Positions 1 through 12,300 of a stretch of DNA of 64,000 bases are shown here, in pieces. A model generated the notes under the pieces. The model was not told the origin of the DNA. It searched no databases and saw nothing but the letters and a program-made list of their open reading frames with translations. Positions within the stretch are counted from its first letter, which is position 1, and each line of letters begins with the position of its first letter. Where the stretch lies: the NCBI RefSeq assembly GCF_000150275.1, contig NW_002060950.1, positions 1,228,106 to 1,292,105 on the forward strand. The letters are read 5' to 3'. The position numbers and the translations under genes were made by a program. This stretch comes from Trichoplax adhaerens. Its lineage: Eukaryota; Placozoa; Uniplacotomia; Trichoplacea; Trichoplacidae.

Positions 1-1792
1 TATGAAAATATTCCAATATCTTGAGCAAATAATAAGTAATATATACAGGTAAAGCAAAGAGGCAGTCGCAACAATTATGTATTTTTCTCGGTCTGGTTGG
101 ATCCTCGGGATCTTCGTCAGTATTATCATGTGATTTTCGACATAATAGTATACTGTAGATCAATAATTTATTAATATTATAAATGATAGTGGTTGAAGCA
201 TAAATAAACGCAGTCGGATTGGAGAGAACTATTAATGTAAGGATCAGTAAAGCTGGAAACGCATTTCGTGGTATACCTACAACCACAATGAAGTAAATCC
301 ATAGTAGGAGGTACCATAATGATAATAAAGTTAAAAGAACATAAGAATCGGTAATGTAATCAAAGAAGCGAATGGCTTTATCCATTTTAAGATAGTCTTC
401 TTTTCGCTCTGTCATTTCTTCAGCCTCATCGCCCCCTTCATCAATAACTTCATCCATACATAAGATTAATAGTACTTCATAATAGCACTGTGAATTCATG
501 GCTATAAAAAGTAACAGATTAAGCCAGGGTATAATGATGATCATAAAAATCATAAATCTACTTGTATGCGTCGTCCGATAATTTTCACTTGCTAAATTTT
601 CCTCGTAGGCTTCAATACCAAATGCACATATCATAACAATAAATACGGCAATATTCATAATAAAGGCGATAAATAAACGAAAGCCGAATGGAATGCCAAG
701 TGAGATTCCAGTAGTACTTGCAGCAGGATGTCGACTATGAAAGTCTTTCAGTAGTTTGTGTAACATAAATAGTAGCTCACCCACCAATGCAAAAAATTCA
801 AGTATAGCGTAAACTAACAAGATTGTATAGATACTATCATACCAATTTTTCCCCCTAAAATATTTCTCAACCACAAAAGCCATTACATCACATATGATCG
901 GTTGATATAATGCAAAAATATTAGCAATTCGCTGTACAAATTGAAATTTCCTCATAAAAACTTCGTCATCAGTTTTACGGTATGTTATGACTAGATCAGC
1001 TACTGCTAAGCCAGCAAAAACTACTGAAAATGTTATAGTAGTGATGTTAAATGCAAAATTTTCTGGTTTAATTGCAAATTCTACCACTGGAAATATTAAT
1101 GCTACCCAAAAATAGAAAAAATGGATACCCCGAAGAATTTTATTGGCTTTTGATCCATAAACTTTATTGAAAGAGCCCCAAAACTTGGCTACTTTTTTCC
1201 ATGCTTGAACTGTTGTAGCTTCTTCGTAGTTAGGTAAATAAGTATCATCAGCGCCTTCATTTTCTTGGATGGGAATAATGTCACTTTTACGCTGAATACA
1301 AGAGAGACCAGACCAATTTATATTTTTATTAAGCATCACATGCCGTACTTGTTGGTATTGATTAGCCTTCGAAGCCGTTGTCATCCACGAACTCGCTTGA
1401 CTAGCACGACTAGCACGACTAGCACGACTAGCTCGACTAGCTCGACTTGCCCGACTTATACTTCGTGATTGGCAGTCATTCTCTACTTCATTCCTGTCAT
1501 ATGGAGGTGGAGGAAAGAGTACATCAGGATCTCGATCAAACCTACCACCATCATTAACAGGAATAATTGACGACGGCTGGACTGTTGTGACTTTATTACC
1601 TTTCGAAGAAAATAAAACTGTCAGGTTGTTAGTTACAATTAGCAAATCAAATCTTTCAATTTGATTACACGCTACACCTGTATATTTATAGATTACAGGA
1701 ACTCCGTTATGCTGTAATCGCATGCGAGAAGTAAATAATGAATATCTATCACCCGAATCAAAATATGTCCGTAGTATATACCAATCAATCAT
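1..1792 (-). CDS. Multi-pass membrane protein, unrecognised family (3' end cut by window edge)
   Basis: One open frame runs leftwards from an ATG at 1792 to the window edge, about 597 codons with no stop, so the C-terminus lies outside. The frame has a TAG shortly upstream of the ATG (a 'gtag' that could also be a splice acceptor, so a 5' exon is possible). Residues about 1-110 are soluble and begin MIDWYILRTYF, with a PPPPY motif near residue 97. A low-complexity run of repeated Ser-Arg-Ala triplets follows, then a region with LPNYEEATT. After that come roughly eight or nine hydrophobic segments, for example FFYFWVALIFPVVEFAI, SIYTILLVYAILEFFALVGE and SYVLLTLLSLWYLLLWIYF, separated by short charged loops including an acidic one (DEVIDEGGDEAEE). 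This looks like an integral membrane protein of the plasma membrane or an internal membrane. I cannot place it in a transporter, channel or receptor family. Coding status is well supported by length and composition. Confidence 0.75.
   Translation of the reverse strand, partial: MIDWYILRTYFDSGDRYSLFTSRMRLQHNGVPVIYKYTGVACNQIERFDLLIVTNNLTVLFSSKGNKVTTVQPSSIIPVNDGGRFDRDPDVLFPPPPYDRNEVENDCQSRSISRASRASRASRASRASRASQASSWMTTASKANQYQQVRHVMLNKNINWSGLSCIQRKSDIIPIQENEGADDTYLPNYEEATTVQAWKKVAKFWGSFNKVYGSKANKILRGIHFFYFWVALIFPVVEFAIKPENFAFNITTITFSVVFAGLAVADLVITYRKTDDEVFMRKFQFVQRIANIFALYQPIICDVMAFVVEKYFRGKNWYDSIYTILLVYAILEFFALVGELLFMLHKLLKDFHSRHPAASTTGISLGIPFGFRLFIAFIMNIAVFIVMICAFGIEAYEENLASENYRTTHTSRFMIFMIIIIPWLNLLLFIAMNSQCYYEVLLILCMDEVIDEGGDEAEEMTERKEDYLKMDKAIRFFDYITDSYVLLTLLSLWYLLLWIYFIVVVGIPRNAFPALLILTLIVLSNPTAFIYASTTIIYNINKLLIYSILLCRKSHDNTDEDPEDPTRPRKIHNCCDCLFALPVYITYYLLKILEYFH
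1395..1455 (-). repeat. 9-bp tandem repeat encoding Ser-Arg-Ala triplets
   Basis: A 9-bp period (plus strand 'gactagcac' and variants with 'gactagctc') repeats about seven times inside the membrane-protein frame. On the minus strand it reads agt-cgN-gct, giving SRASRASRA. The period is a multiple of three, so copy-number changes would keep the frame open. Confidence 0.85.
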
Positions 1793-2712
1793 ATGTTTTG
1801 TTATTCTGATCTACATGATAAATGCTCATACTTCAAATTTTAGATAGCATAACGGTTAATATCTGAATACGAGAATTGTAACTTATTAGATCTTTCCATT
1901 CGAATATACGTACTATTTATACTATATGTAAAATAATTCTGTTGTCAGTTATGCATAGGAATAGTACATAAGCTGAAATAATAATTACTTCTGAAGCTCT
2001 ATCAGTGTACATGGCAAAATTATTTGACAACGCAATCATTTAAGTATATGTTTAGAGCACCGTATTTGTACTACAGTAAATGATGATTCGTAATATTACC
2101 AGGAAAAATTCCTATTTTAATATACTTTATTTGGCGTTTCATTATGATCAGATTTTTCGTCGATTTTTACTAATTTCAGACTAATCATATCGTTAATCAC
2201 AATGAATAATAGGTAATTAAGAGTTTCAATTGTTAGAGCAATGTAATATTTGGTGTGATCACCATGCTAGATAAAGTAAAATCTACAGCCCAACTGTATA
2301 ATTAAAAAGAATTTTAACGAAAAGATTAAAAAGTTTTATATTTACAATTAAATGAAGTAGGTCACCGCAATATCGAAAAAACCCCAATCACGGCCAGAAA
2401 TCATTCTAATAATCAATATTTAGTGCACTGACAGTGATTTAATGGATAATTACCGCAATCTTTAATAATATATCAGTTTTCTGTGTCTATCTGTAGTATC
2501 TGTTGAGCTATCCAGCGTATTTGATAAAACAAATTTGAGTAACTATACAACATGAAAATAATCATATTCCCATATCGTAAATCAGAGTGCCGCATCTAAT
2601 TAGGTATCATAGTTACAGTGTGTCTATAAGCTTACAGTTAGGTCGAAAATAAAGTCAAAATAGAAATAAGATTATTTCTCACCGACAATAGTGTTTAGCG
2701 GTTTTTGATATC

Positions 2713-2901
2713 TCAGTGTGCAGTAGTAGTTTTAGAATCATAGTGTAATTTACCTTTACTATCTGATAGATGATTTGGTAATTGAACTTGACTAGAAAAA
2801 GGAACATTTAGCTGCAAGACGTTATCGCCACCTTCTAACCCTAAAGGATCTGATGTCGAATTATTTTCTGCCATCGTGACGAAACTTGAAATCAACTTCA
2901 A
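2713..2901 (-). CDS. Possible small 5' coding exon (MAENN...), unassigned
   Basis: A minus-strand frame of 62 codons contains an internal ATG (MAENNSTSDPLGL...) followed by a protein-like stretch (GGDNVLQLNVPF). A good splice donor, AAAG|GTAAAT, lies after ...NHLSDSK, in phase 1. It could be the first coding exon of the membrane protein to its left: a phase-1 acceptor 'atacag' in that gene at about 1680 would join it before VACNQIERF. That join would skip the first 40 or so codons of the single-exon model, which also look coding, so the link is uncertain. It may instead be an untranslated or spurious frame. Confidence 0.35.
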   Translation of the reverse strand: MKLISSFVTMAENNSTSDPLGLEGGDNVLQLNVPFSSQVQLPNHLSDSKGKLHYDSKTTTAH

Positions 2902-5900
2902 TCACTTGGGTTATCTTGATCCAATTGTTGTCAACGATATATTTGAATACCGATAGCTACTCGATATAGTATTACTCAATCATTCTATTTATTCTATTTG
3001 AAGATTAGTGTAGCATCTTCTCTAATATTGATAAAGATTCGACAAAAAATTTAGTAATGACCCTGTAATTGCTAGTTTGCTACTTTGTGGCTACATTTAA
3101 GATAGAGTTCACCTATTAATCATTGAATTAGACGTGCAATTAAAACGATAATTGGTGTTTTTCGCTTTGCTAACATTAAATCTATATTAAAGAATGGTGA
3201 CAGGTCTATCACACTAGTTAGCAGTAATCGTGTATTAGTTTAACGATCTCTATTCATAATATATATTGGCATGGCAATTGTTTAATATAATCATGCCGAA
3301 TAAAAGCCCAAAAATAAGTTTTTATTTACTCACGTGAGCTCAAGACGGTAGTGATATCCGAGTTATTTAATTAATATTGCATGGATAGCGAATGAATAAT
3401 TAATTTCGGCGTGCCTTTGTTTTATATTAATCTGCCTGTTATTGAGGCCATAATCTGTTACAATATGAATACAAGTTCTATGATAATACGTATGCATATC
3501 GACTATTGTAGTCATTGATTCAGTTATGAATCGATTGTAGATTAATCTCTAAGAGCGCTACTAGAATTAAAATAGGCGTTGGCATAGGAATTATTATGAC
3601 TCAGTTAAGGTTATGAACTTTGCATAATTGGTTTCTGTTGATTTCTATCTATCTATTACGTAATTGTTCAATTGGATGGTCAATTTAATGTACTGCACTA
3701 TATTTTTTAGTACTGAGTAACTAAAAATAGCAAAGCTCTTCAGATTTAGGAGATGCGGCTGATTTAATCAAATAAACTCGCGTATTAAGCTCCACTGATG
3801 TTATGACGTATTAAATGAATCTCAATTATGTGGCAATAACACACATACTTATTTCCAGAACTCATACTTTCGATCATTTTATTACTACCGTTTATGAAAA
3901 TATACTATTGAATTGTCATGTCGATAATATGTAGTTCATAGTAAAGGATAGCAGCAAAATGATTGAATCAATTGAAATACAAAGGGTTTGAACGTTATTA
4001 ACAAGAATATGGCTTGTACTATTTTTATATACGCCAAAAAAACTGTAATCAATTATCTATTTCTACTTAAAGCTGGAAGTTTCTACAAAATCTTGATTAA
4101 AATAAGATTTTTTACCTCATTGATCACTTACTGAAATAGTTGCCTGAATACTATGTACTAGTGTAGCCCTATACAGCAGTTTAGAAGCTTACATATAGTT
4201 AAATATGAACAATATTGTTAGAATAGAAACCGTGATTGAATATGATTATTGTAAATAGTGCTAAAATGGTCATATTTTTAACCGTTTCTTGCGATGTAAA
4301 TTTTACATTCGTAATCGTTTATTATTGGATTGACAGGCTATTTAGTGAGCAAGCATTTTAAATTTCTATGGTCTGGTACAAATATAATTAGCGACTAGAG
4401 TTACAGATGATCAAGTGCTGTTTTCACATGAAAATATTCTTAACATCGATACGATTAGCTGTCAATGGTCAGTTATATTTAAATTAATAGCTGTTATAGT
4501 GGCTGTTTACATATAAATCTAGCTACATACGCTTTCACAAATAACTACATTATCGAGTATCCATTCCTTTTGTCCACATTATACGAGCTATAAAATAAGG
4601 GGCGTACTGTATTATTTGTGCGTATTCACACATATTAATGATAGCACATCTATTTAAATGAAAAGACTTATTTATTTTTTTGATAAAATTTAAACTATAT
4701 TTTAAATAAAATTAATTTGAGCACCTGTTACTAATTAGCATTCAATTAAAACTGTCTAATATTTAATAACATGCATTTAGTTTTTTGAGGCATATAATTC
4801 TCCATGCGCGAGAAATTAAACTGAGTAACCTCTTACAGTTTAGTATGCTAGCATTTATCAGCAATTAGCAATAATTAATCATTCGGATAGATCAGATATT
4901 TATAATAATCGAAAAATGTCTTACGCCATTGTAGTTGATAACATTATTAAGCTATATACGAGTATGTAATTCATGTGTACTAGCTACGATATAACTAAAT
5001 GTGATCTACTGGTACATTTTCTATATGCTTGTGTTAGATAAGTTATTATTGTCAACATGTTAGTAGAAGTAAATTAGATATTGCTTCAAGATAATACCTA
5101 ATCTAGGGCTGTTGACGGCAGTAGGTATAGCATATATATATATGTGAGTAGCGTTGGCGATTGTAATTCAACTATATTGATTTCGGCTTCATAAAATGTG
5201 ATACTATCATGGAATTTCGTTCTCATACCAAGTTCCGTAAGTGTTAAGTGAGCTTGTTCGCAATCTTAATGTTGTAAGCAATTTAAGCAATGTATTTAAA
5301 CAGCTATATTTTTTGTTATGATTATTCTTAGTCCTTCTTTTCTAAGATCTGATGTTGTAAGAAGTTCTTCATTGTATGTCAAAGTTTGTTATACTATTAC
5401 CTTAGTAACATAATTGTTTGAGAATTTAGTTACAAAATCTGTTATTAATTTCTTTGTGGAACTATACGCCAGTGTACCTAAGTTATATCTATGCGAGTAT
5501 ACTGTATTGTATCATTGAATAGATATCCCTACCGCTAATGTAAGATGCTGCTCTGTAGTCTGCTATAGCACTGTCAAGATTAAAGTGGGCTTGTTGTAGG
5601 TAAGCATTGCAAGCAGATCCATCATATTAGAATGTAAAAGATATACGTATACATTAAGATGTGTTTCAATCTACTCACATTGTCCTGTATTCAATGAACA
5701 TTTTCGAACTTGGATAATACCTGAATGATTAATGTAGAACAAGATTGACACCGGCTTCTTGGAGTATCTCAAATGATGAGAGGTGATTTTGCATGTAACA
5801 TAACATCTCGGGAGAAAATAAGTCTTATTTTATTTCAAAGCAATCTTTTCGCACCCCATTAGCAGGGGCTACTCATACAGACTCGTAGTGGATTTCGATT

Positions 5901-6700
5901 GTGCTGTAAGTAACATGTTCTTCAATACAGTATAGGCTTTCATGCTCTTAAATATAGATACTTTTACAGTCTGCTTACACGTCTACTGTACACTAGCTCG
6001 CCATGTTTCGTTATTTGTAGCACTTACAGCTTTGGCTATTTTCTACAATCATTTGCTACTACTGTACGGTGTATAGACGTATGTTAAGACATGCATCAGC
6101 TTAACGTCCTGTCGCTTCGCTGACGGAGATATCATAGTTGATAGGCAGCAGATTAATTATAATACTACACCAAATTCAACAAAGCGTTAATCAGGTTCAT
6201 GGTGATACCTATCCGCAAGGCCATTATTATTTATTTATCTATCATTGCGGAATATTCCTCTATAATAACTGATGTAAATAGTAAGATAAGATTGCATCCG
6301 TATTGGCGCAATGCACGTACGTTGCAAGAATGTAGAGCTGCTATACCCAATCATCAATTTGTAATCATGTAGGAGTTTATATATTTGGGAAACAACTGCA
6401 ATCCATCAGCTTCAGCTTGCATCTTACATGGAGTGTACATTTGCGTCTTGATATATTGGCAGTCCTGTTATGCGACTTGGCTGATAGCATAACGTGTATC
6501 ACAACTATCTCATGCTTGTAGTCTACAATAAAGAATCTATTTGCTAACTCTACTCAACACCTTGGTGTCCATCTCTAATAGCAACTCGATCTGCTTTTGC
6601 TTAAGCATTCAATCCTCCATGACAGAACTACTGCTCAACAGTCAACTTAGTGAGTTTTATATAGACGAAAACTTCAGCTGGTTTATGACGTAATATTACA
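2902..6700. other. Intergenic, no gene recognised
   Basis: AT-rich sequence with stops in all frames and no conserved protein block seen on either strand. It contains only short simple-sequence runs, such as an (AT)n tract near 5136-5150. Confidence 0.6.
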
Positions 6701-6707
6701 GTTTACT

Positions 6708-6831
6708 ATAGTACTGTATGTCTACAGTCGCAAGCTCGGTCAAAAAACTGCTACTGGATTACTGCACTGTACACTGTACACTGTACGGTACTGTACCGTA
6801 CAGTATACAGTTCACGCCTACAGTACAGTAT
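6708..6831. repeat. Cluster of CTGTAC/GTACAG palindromes upstream of the HtrA2-type gene
   Basis: Overlapping copies of CACTGTACACTGTAC, GGTACTGTACC and CAGTACAGTA lie 140 to 260 bases before the start codon at 6969. The sequence is rich in self-complementary 6- to 10-mers centred on GTAC or TGTACA. The same words form the dense block at 15.2-16.3 kb. Promoter or hairpin function is inference from position only. Confidence 0.6.
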
Positions 6832-6968
6832 GAATGACCTGCTCGTACAAATGGTATTGTAGAAAAAGGCGATGAGATCATTCATCTAGATCAAATTCTT
6901 CAGAAACAACGCTGCTGAAATTTTACTGTGAATATTGGAAGCAAGTGGAATTGATTGAAAACTAGCTG

Positions 6969-8987
6969 ATGGCAGGAAATCTTACTACATTAGCTCGAGC
7001 TAGCCGTCAATTGACTGCTTTATACGTTAAGCAAACCTTACGTTCCATTCATAAAACGAATTCAAGTACAAGATATGGTCAAGGTAAGCGTAATAGCGTT
7101 TGGAAATATTTTCGTAATCCTTGGTTTGCTGCTGTGGCTGTATCCTCAGTTGGCTCTTTAAGTTGGATAGGGTATAAATATATGGTAAAGAAGGATGATT
7201 TCATTAAGGTAACAAGGGTCTACGCAAAGTCACAAGACAGTGATATCGATAGAGATAATAAAATGCCACGTTCAAAGCAATATAATTTTATTGCGCAAGC
7301 TGTGGAAATGACAGCTCCTACTGTGGTCCATGTTGAAACTGCAGCCACCAATAGGACTATGTTTGGAGATGTTGTTATGCATGGAAGCGGCTCTGGATTT
7401 ATTATTAGTGAAGATGGATTAGTATTAACTAATGCCCATGTTATTGAACGAGCTTACGCTGTTAAAGTCAAACTTTATGACGGTAGTGAACTTGCTGGAG
7501 AGGTGATCGATGTTGATATAGATGCTGATCTCGCTTTGATAAAGCTGAAAACGAAGGTAAATAGATCCTAATTTGATGTAACTACTACATTATTACTACA
7601 GTATACGTATATAATGATTTGATGTAATGAAATTTCTTCGATAGCTATTAATCAATTTTTTGATAATTCAATCGTTGTAATGCAGTAACAATAAGTTATA
7701 CGTACACTGTAAGCGTAAAAAAAGAAAGTACAGCGATATCTTACTGACTTTAAGCATCCTAGTCCTACATAATTATAATTACATAAGTGATCACTTTTAG
7801 TAGCACTTTTGTTATACTTCGTTAATCTTAATATAAAATCACTTGTACGGTAAATGGACTGTTGATCATGTCATAGAATGATGATGCATAAAATAAAACT
7901 AATCCTAATGAGAATCACTTTATACGTGCATATCAATAGAAAAAGTTACCAGCAATGGCACTTGGATCATCTAGTCAACTTCGTCCTGGCGAATGGGTTA
8001 TTGCTATGGGCAGTCCACTTAGCTTAACTAACACGATCACAGCAGGAATTGTTAGCACTGTTCACCGTGAAGTTCCTGGTCTGCATAGTGGTATTCAATA
8101 TATTCAAACAGATGCTGCTATAAATGTAAATGATACTAAATGAGACAATAAAATTGTCTCTTTACTGGTTAAAAATTTAGCAATCATATTTACTAGTTAC
8201 GCCAGTATGAAGAACCTTAGCTAAACTTTGACTATTTTTGATATTCATCGGTTTTCCTCATAAATTAGTAAATTTTAAATTTTAAAAGAGTAATGGCTGA
8301 TTATATTTATTATCGCATCATTCTTGTCATTAGGTGGGAAATTCTGGTGGTCCATTAGTAAATTTGGTATTGCATTTGTCTTTACAATTACGCATTGGAT
8401 TGACCGTTAATTCTAATGTTTATAACTGTGCCTATGTTAGGACGGCGAGGCTATTGGTATTAACACGATGAAAGCTGTAGTTTCTGGCATCTCATTCGCG
8501 ATACCGATTGACGTAGCCAAGGAGTTTCTAAAGAATGCACAATTAAGATCATCAACGAGTAAAACTCGTAGATCTCGAATGGATTACTACATTGGGATTT
8601 CAATGTTGACTTTGACACCTAGCATCCTAGGAGAAATTCAAGCAAGGACAGATAAACTTGATGATATCACCACTGGAGTATTTTTGCCAAATGTAGCGGC
8701 TGGATCACCAGCTTATAGGTATAACTAATGGTAGTTTGTTATAGTTCTTTCTAATATATTACAGCAATCAGTTTACAACATCCTATCCTTAATCCTAATT
8801 TATGTATTTGATCGATATTAGAGCTGGCTTAAGGGGAGGTGATGTCATTACCGAAGTGAATGGAAAATCTGTAAAAGCTAGTAAGGAGATTTATAATATT
8901 GTTAAAGCCGGAGAGGCAATGCAAGTTAAAGTCAGAAGAGGAACAGACGATTTTACGTTTTTTGTTACACCTGAGTCCAAATTTTAA
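6969..8987 (+). CDS. HTRA2: HtrA2/Omi-type mitochondrial serine protease (trypsin-like + PDZ)
   Basis: ATP-independent serine protease of the HtrA family. HtrA2 works in mitochondrial protein quality control, in the intermembrane space. Five exons: 6969-7556, 7940-8125, 8334-8366, 8441-8718 and 8822-8987, all phases consistent, giving 416 residues (human HTRA2 has 458). Residues 1-50 are basic and serine/threonine-rich like a mitochondrial presequence. A hydrophobic segment follows at about 51-71 (PWFAAVAVSSVGSLSW). The triad is visible: His157 in LTNAHVIE, Asp187 in DADLALIK and Ser262 in GNSGGPLVNL, the last from a 33-base exon. The PDZ domain occupies about 325-416 (AGLRGGDVITEVNG). A TAG sits just before the ATG, supporting this start. 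I see no obvious AVPS-like IAP-binding motif after the membrane segment. Its 3' end faces GALC about 370 bases away. Paralogues HTRA1/3 are less likely because signal-peptide, IGFBP and Kazal modules are absent. Confidence 0.93.
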
Positions 8988-9359
8988 GCTAATATCGGCA
9001 TAGTGCTATGATTCTTGAAAAATCAGTTTATTTGTTTTAAACAACTTTGTCGTCTTGTAAAAATATATATATAAAATTTTTAAACTTTCAACGTCTATTA
9101 CTGACTCATGAAACTGTAACTAAAGTAGGAAATATAGGAAGTGCCTTTTCATCTCATTACAAAGGGACGCATTGATGAGCTAATGTTGATCGTATCCATA
9201 GATATAAAAGTTGGTTTATCATAAATTTTCATAAAGAGATTTAAGTAAATGTTTATAGATAACGAATACAAAGTAAATAAATCTATTATCTATGTATTCA
9301 CGATCGTTATCAGCTTCGGAAATAATTTTGATGAGTATACCTGCAAAGGACTACATTTT
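8988..9359. other. Short gap between two convergent genes
   Basis: This 372-base AT-rich spacer must hold the 3' UTRs of the HtrA2-type gene (+) and GALC (-). No frame or structured element stands out. Confidence 0.6.
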
Positions 9360-12300
9360 TTATGAACGCCGTACACTAAAATTATCAAATTGAACCGGGA
9401 TAAAAGATTGTGCGCCTATAGCTGCGAAGCCTTCACTATAGCCAACAAAGATATTGTTAAATAGGGGCTTGTGATCAAACGTAGCAGCAGCCATGCCTCC
9501 CTAATAACATGGATGAAAAGAATTACATAATATGCATTAAGAAATATCTACTGCAAGTTTTTACCGTATGTACCGCATACGCTACGAGTAGCTAAAAAGT
9601 TTAAAATTTTTTCATGAAATACCTTAACAGTTAAAGTGGCAGTATGCCAAGTATTCAGCCCTATGGGTGTCAGCAATTTGCCAGAATGTATTGTAAGAAA
9701 GCCACCTTATAAAGCAAGTCAACAACGTAATGCTTGAAGAGATTAACCAGTCACTGATTTCGATAATCGATACATTTAAATGATTACAATTTATTGTCAC
9801 TGTCGCATAGCTACCTAAGTCTTCACTGAGAGTAAAATAACCATGAATTGTGATCCGCAATACTACTCCCGGTGTAAATGCAATATTGCACCCACCAAAA
9901 CCAATTCTTGCTGCAATTAGAACGCCTTCGCCTTTTTCGATTAGAAAGTCCGTTTGCACTGTGATATCTTTCCTGTTTAAAAAGGCATCAGAATTCGGTA
10001 TTGTAATAGTGCTGTTACGTGTAAAAGAAGCAAGGTAGATACAAAGTGCAATACAAGATGACTCACCAGTCTGAGTTACCGATAAGGCTTATTGGCTGTG
10101 CAGCATCTGTACACCATGATATCGGCGAATTAAAAACCATCTATATTTATTTAAAATTATTCGTATTAATAACGATAATAACTTATTTAAAACCAAATTA
10201 TTTCAAATAGATATTGATAGCAATAATAAGCAAGAATACTCATCAAATACCTGTCGCATAACACGTCCATGCTTCGGCGTATTGCTATTGTGTATTTCAA
10301 ATACACCGGTTTGATCAGCAAAATATTTGGCTTCGCTAGCTATTTGATAATCTATTAATCATCAATCAATCAATTAAATCAAGTAGCAGTGGATCCTTTG
10401 GCATATCTGTCAATTTAGTTGCCCATTTGCAAGTAAGAGAGTACTGTACATCACATATCTACTTACTATCAAAGTCATCATGATAAGGCAGCGGAAATTC
10501 TTGCCCTGCTGGAGGATTGGGATAGTGGCCTTTTCTTTGGCCAGCAGTATTAGTAATCGTATACGTACAATCTACATCGATCTTCAGTTCTATCACATTA
10601 TTAACTACCTAAAAATTTCAATAAATACAAATATCATTTTAAATATAATAAAACAAAAGATGAGGCAATATTGGAATTCTATCTCTTACTGGAATTGTTC
10701 CAATTCTTTCGAACAAAGATGAAGGTCCGTTAAATTTTAAACAAGTACGCCACAATGTTACTTTATCAACCTGAGATAATTATAATTTAAAGTAAAATTC
10801 GCTTAATAACGGTAGTATAATGCCTAATTTGAATTGATAATAAAGAATCGTACCAAATTTTTCAGAGATCCTTGCAATCGAAATAACGCAACCTGATTAG
10901 TAATCGAGTACTGTGGGAGAGGAGGTCGAATGCATTGAGAATGTTCATGAGACATTGCTTCAATGACAATCGCGAACTTTTTTTTAGTAGGATCGATAAA
11001 CGTAACAAAACTGCCGTTCTTCTCTAAATGTCCAGATCCAAATCCTCGTTTCAAATAAAACCAACCAGGAAAAGCAAACTGTGTCGTATGAGCTAATATA
11101 ATAATAGTTCGGTTTTAGCCTTAAAATTTCTAGCGTAATACGATTGATTTCACTTTTGTACCTGCTAGCCAAATTGGGCTTGCGACTTCGTAATGCCCAG
11201 ACCATGGTTCATTTGCAGTCATCAAGCCATCATTTGGATACGGTAGCCCATTGTAATAACTGGCAACAAGATTCCATGCTATTGTACTATCCAATCCGTA
11301 AAGTTCATATTTATTAATAACGGGCCTATTTAAAGCTGTTTAATATCTACAGTTTTCAACATAAGTTTAGGCACGGAAAATGTACCTTGACATATTTCCA
11401 TTGACATAGTTTTGGTTAATTATCTAAGGAAAGTAAAATCACAATTTTGTGTAATTAGTAAAATTGTATCTGTGCGCCCAGTAAGTTAAACTAGAGGAGC
11501 AGTACCATATACATCAATTATAATTAAACTTTCGAACCCTAGCAAAGCATCCTCCACCGATTTTGTTATCAGTAGTACTGTAATCTTCTGACGCCCAAAG
11601 AGGTTTACCAGTTGCCGAAGCTTCCTTAGGTGACATTGTGCCCGGATAGTGAGCTCTGTGAAATTCAAACGTCCATATATGATTGAATAAAATCAGGTAT
11701 TGCCATCATAATATAAGAAAACATTTAATAACTGAATACAAATAGTATTTCGGATTTAAGATCTATCTGATACTATCACTAGAAAAATTTCATTTTCCGT
11801 AACATAATTTTTGATGAATTGCTAAGAATAAAATTTTACAATTTATTTATAATAAATCCTTTACCCTATTATATCAACTACAGCTGCTAGTTCGGGATCA
11901 TTTTGGATTGCTGATGCTATATCATTCCAATGATTATCTGCTGCGACAATTTTAGTTTTTTCCAAACCATTTTCATTTAGAGTTTTTCTTAATTCCTAGA
12001 GTATAATCATGTCATAATTGATGTTAACATCTCGTACTGTATCTTGTAATCTATCCTATAATGTAGAAAAACATTCAAACTACTCCATAATAAGCCAATA
12101 GTCATCCTTGAAAAGCATGCGGCATATCAATTACCTTTATATAATTGCTATTAAATGGCCTCTCGTTCCAAATCTAGTGGCATAATGAGCAAAAGAAAAT
12201 GACTTAGACATGTATTTTATAGGAAACATTACAATTAGATTTTACTGGATTATAAAATTAATTAAAAATTTTCAAATTGTACGCATATCTAGTTATTTGC

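Noticed and set aside
9850-10038. 62-codon plus-strand frame over the GALC C-terminal exons
   Set aside because: Shadow of GALC exon 9815-9972, which matches the GALC lectin-like domain on the minus strand.
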